Shown one piece after another: positions 31,725-32,491 of a DNA stretch of 32,491 nucleotides. Made by a program: the position numbers and the translations under genes. The stretch comes from Bradyrhizobium sp. (GTDB lineage Bacteria > Pseudomonadota > Alphaproteobacteria > Rhizobiales > Xanthobacteraceae), in assembly GCF_019244115.1 (NCBI RefSeq), contig NZ_JAFATE010000397.1, forward strand, positions 1 to 32,491, written 5' to 3'. The notes under the pieces are model-generated. The model saw nothing but the letters and a program-made list of their open reading frames with translations. It was not told where the DNA came from and searched no databases. How positions within the stretch are numbered: position 1 is the first letter of the stretch; the number at the start of each line of letters is the position of its first letter.

Positions 31725-32491
31725 ATGCCGACTTTTTCCCAGAGCCTAGAACAATCCCTGCATCGCGCGCTGGCGATCGCGAATGAGCGTCATCATCAAT
31801 ATGCGACGCTCGAACACCTGCTGCTGTCGCTGATCGACGACTCCGATGCGGCGGCGGTCATGCGTGCTTGCAGCGTCGATCTCGACAAGCTGCGCGGCAG
31901 TCTCGTCAACTATCTCGAGACCGAGTTCGAGAATCTCGTGACCGATGGCAGCGAGGACGCCAAGCCGACCGCAGGCTTCCAGCGCGTCATCCAGCGCGCC
32001 GTCATTCATGTGCAGTCGTCGGGGCGCGAGGAAGTCACCGGCGCTAACGTGCTGATCGCGATCTTCGCCGAACGCGAGAGCCACGCGGCCTACTTCCTGC
32101 AAGAGCAGGACATGACCCGCTACGACGCGGTGAACTACATCAGCCATGGCATCGCCAAGCGCCCCGGAGTTTCCGAGACGCGTCCCGTGCGCGGCGTCGA
32201 CGAGGAGACCGAGACGAAAGGCAACGACGATTCCAAGAAGAAAGGTGAGGCGCTCGAGACCTATTGCGTCAACCTCAACAAGAAGGCGAGGGACGGCAAG
32301 ATCGATCCGGTGATCGGGCGCAATGCCGAGATCAACCGCGCGATCCAGGTGCTGTGCCGCCGCCAAAAGAACAACCCGCTGTTCGTCGGCGAAGCCGGCG
32401 TCGGCAAGACCGCGATCGCCGAGGGGCTCGCCAAGCGCATCGTCGAGAGCGAGGTGCCCGAAGTGCTTGCGGCCGCCACCGTGTTCTCGCT
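31725..32491 (+). CDS. clpA: ATP-dependent Clp protease ATP-binding subunit ClpA (3' end cut by window)
   Basis: The first 255 codons are present; the gene runs past the window. Start ATG 31725 follows AGAGGA. The N-domain (about 1-145) opens [19 protein letters not shown] and holds [16 protein letters not shown], the double Clp_N repeat that docks ClpS. A charged linker (about 150-178, [15 protein letters not shown]) leads into the D1 AAA+ module with [18 protein letters not shown] and Walker A GEAGVGKT (222-229). ClpA hexamers unfold substrates and feed them to ClpP. The order clpS-clpA is conserved across proteobacteria. Confidence 0.96.
   Translation, partial: MPTFSQSLEQSLHRALAIANERHHQYATLEHLLLSLIDDSDAAAVMRACSVDLDKLRGSLVNYLETEFENLVTDGSEDAKPTAGFQRVIQRAVIHVQSSGREEVTGANVLIAIFAERESHAAYFLQEQDMTRYDAVNYISHGIAKRPGVSETRPVRGVDEETETKGNDDSKKKGEALETYCVNLNKKARDGKIDPVIGRNAEINRAIQVLCRRQKNNPLFVGEAGVGKTAIAEGLAKRIVESEVPEVLAAATVFS

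Noticed and set aside
1..32491. CRISPR arrays, tRNA or rRNA genes, insertion sequences, prophage genes
   Set aside because: No regularly spaced repeats, no cloverleaf with a TTC-A/T-loop signature, and no transposase or integrase motifs were seen in reading both strands.

Overview
The window (32,491 bp, high GC, about 63-65% by eye) looks like a chromosomal segment of an alphaproteobacterium of the Hyphomicrobiales, most likely Bradyrhizobium or a close relative. This rests on gene content: clpS-clpA, a MipZ-type ATPase with GANTC sites upstream, a DUF1489 protein, a short phasin, a D,D-carboxypeptidase fused to a SPOR domain, Bug/TctC-type binding protein, and an intergenic palindrome of the GCATGATC...GATCATGC kind common in these genomes. 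The organism is an inference. No tRNA, rRNA, CRISPR array, IS element or phage gene was found.

Layout. 1-5,060: 3' part of an acetolactate-synthase-like ThDP enzyme, a secreted CocE/NonD hydrolase, a small unknown protein and an XRE-cupin regulator. 5,064-10,400: a divergent regulatory region with two palindromes and a good promoter, then a same-strand run of amidase, MFS permease and DadA-like FAD oxidoreductase, met by a convergent tripartite-tricarboxylate binding protein. Together these read as an uptake and catabolism unit for an amide-bearing or (D-)amino acid compound controlled by the XRE-cupin protein. 10,570-14,720: a small membrane protein, an anchored SGNH protein, and two paralogous secreted NodB-type polysaccharide deacetylases in tandem. 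14,800-20,420: MgtE, a small HTH protein whose start codon lies in an inverted repeat, an aldo/keto reductase, a TonB/TolA-like proline-rich protein, a DUF599 membrane protein, a glutathione S-transferase and a YidB-family protein. 20,600-22,720: small unknowns, a Pro/Ala-rich anchored protein and DUF1489. 23,313-27,146: mipZ, a secreted alpha/beta hydrolase, a VWA protein and a membrane-anchored J-domain protein. 27,383-29,886: the carboxypeptidase-SPOR gene divergent from phasin. 29,944-30,480: a decayed TadG-like gene. 30,947-end: clpS and the start of clpA, the N-degron adaptor and its AAA+ unfoldase.

The most interesting non-coding signals are a GANTC site inside the putative mipZ promoter, paired palindromes upstream of the amidase operon, a TGC-N3-GCA palindrome at the phasin promoter (PhaR-like), a TATAAT box so close to the J-domain gene that its mRNA would be leaderless, and a perfect 12-bp hairpin between clpS and clpA. 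I did not find a clearly new multi-gene defence or mobile system; most of the window is ordinary core chromosome.
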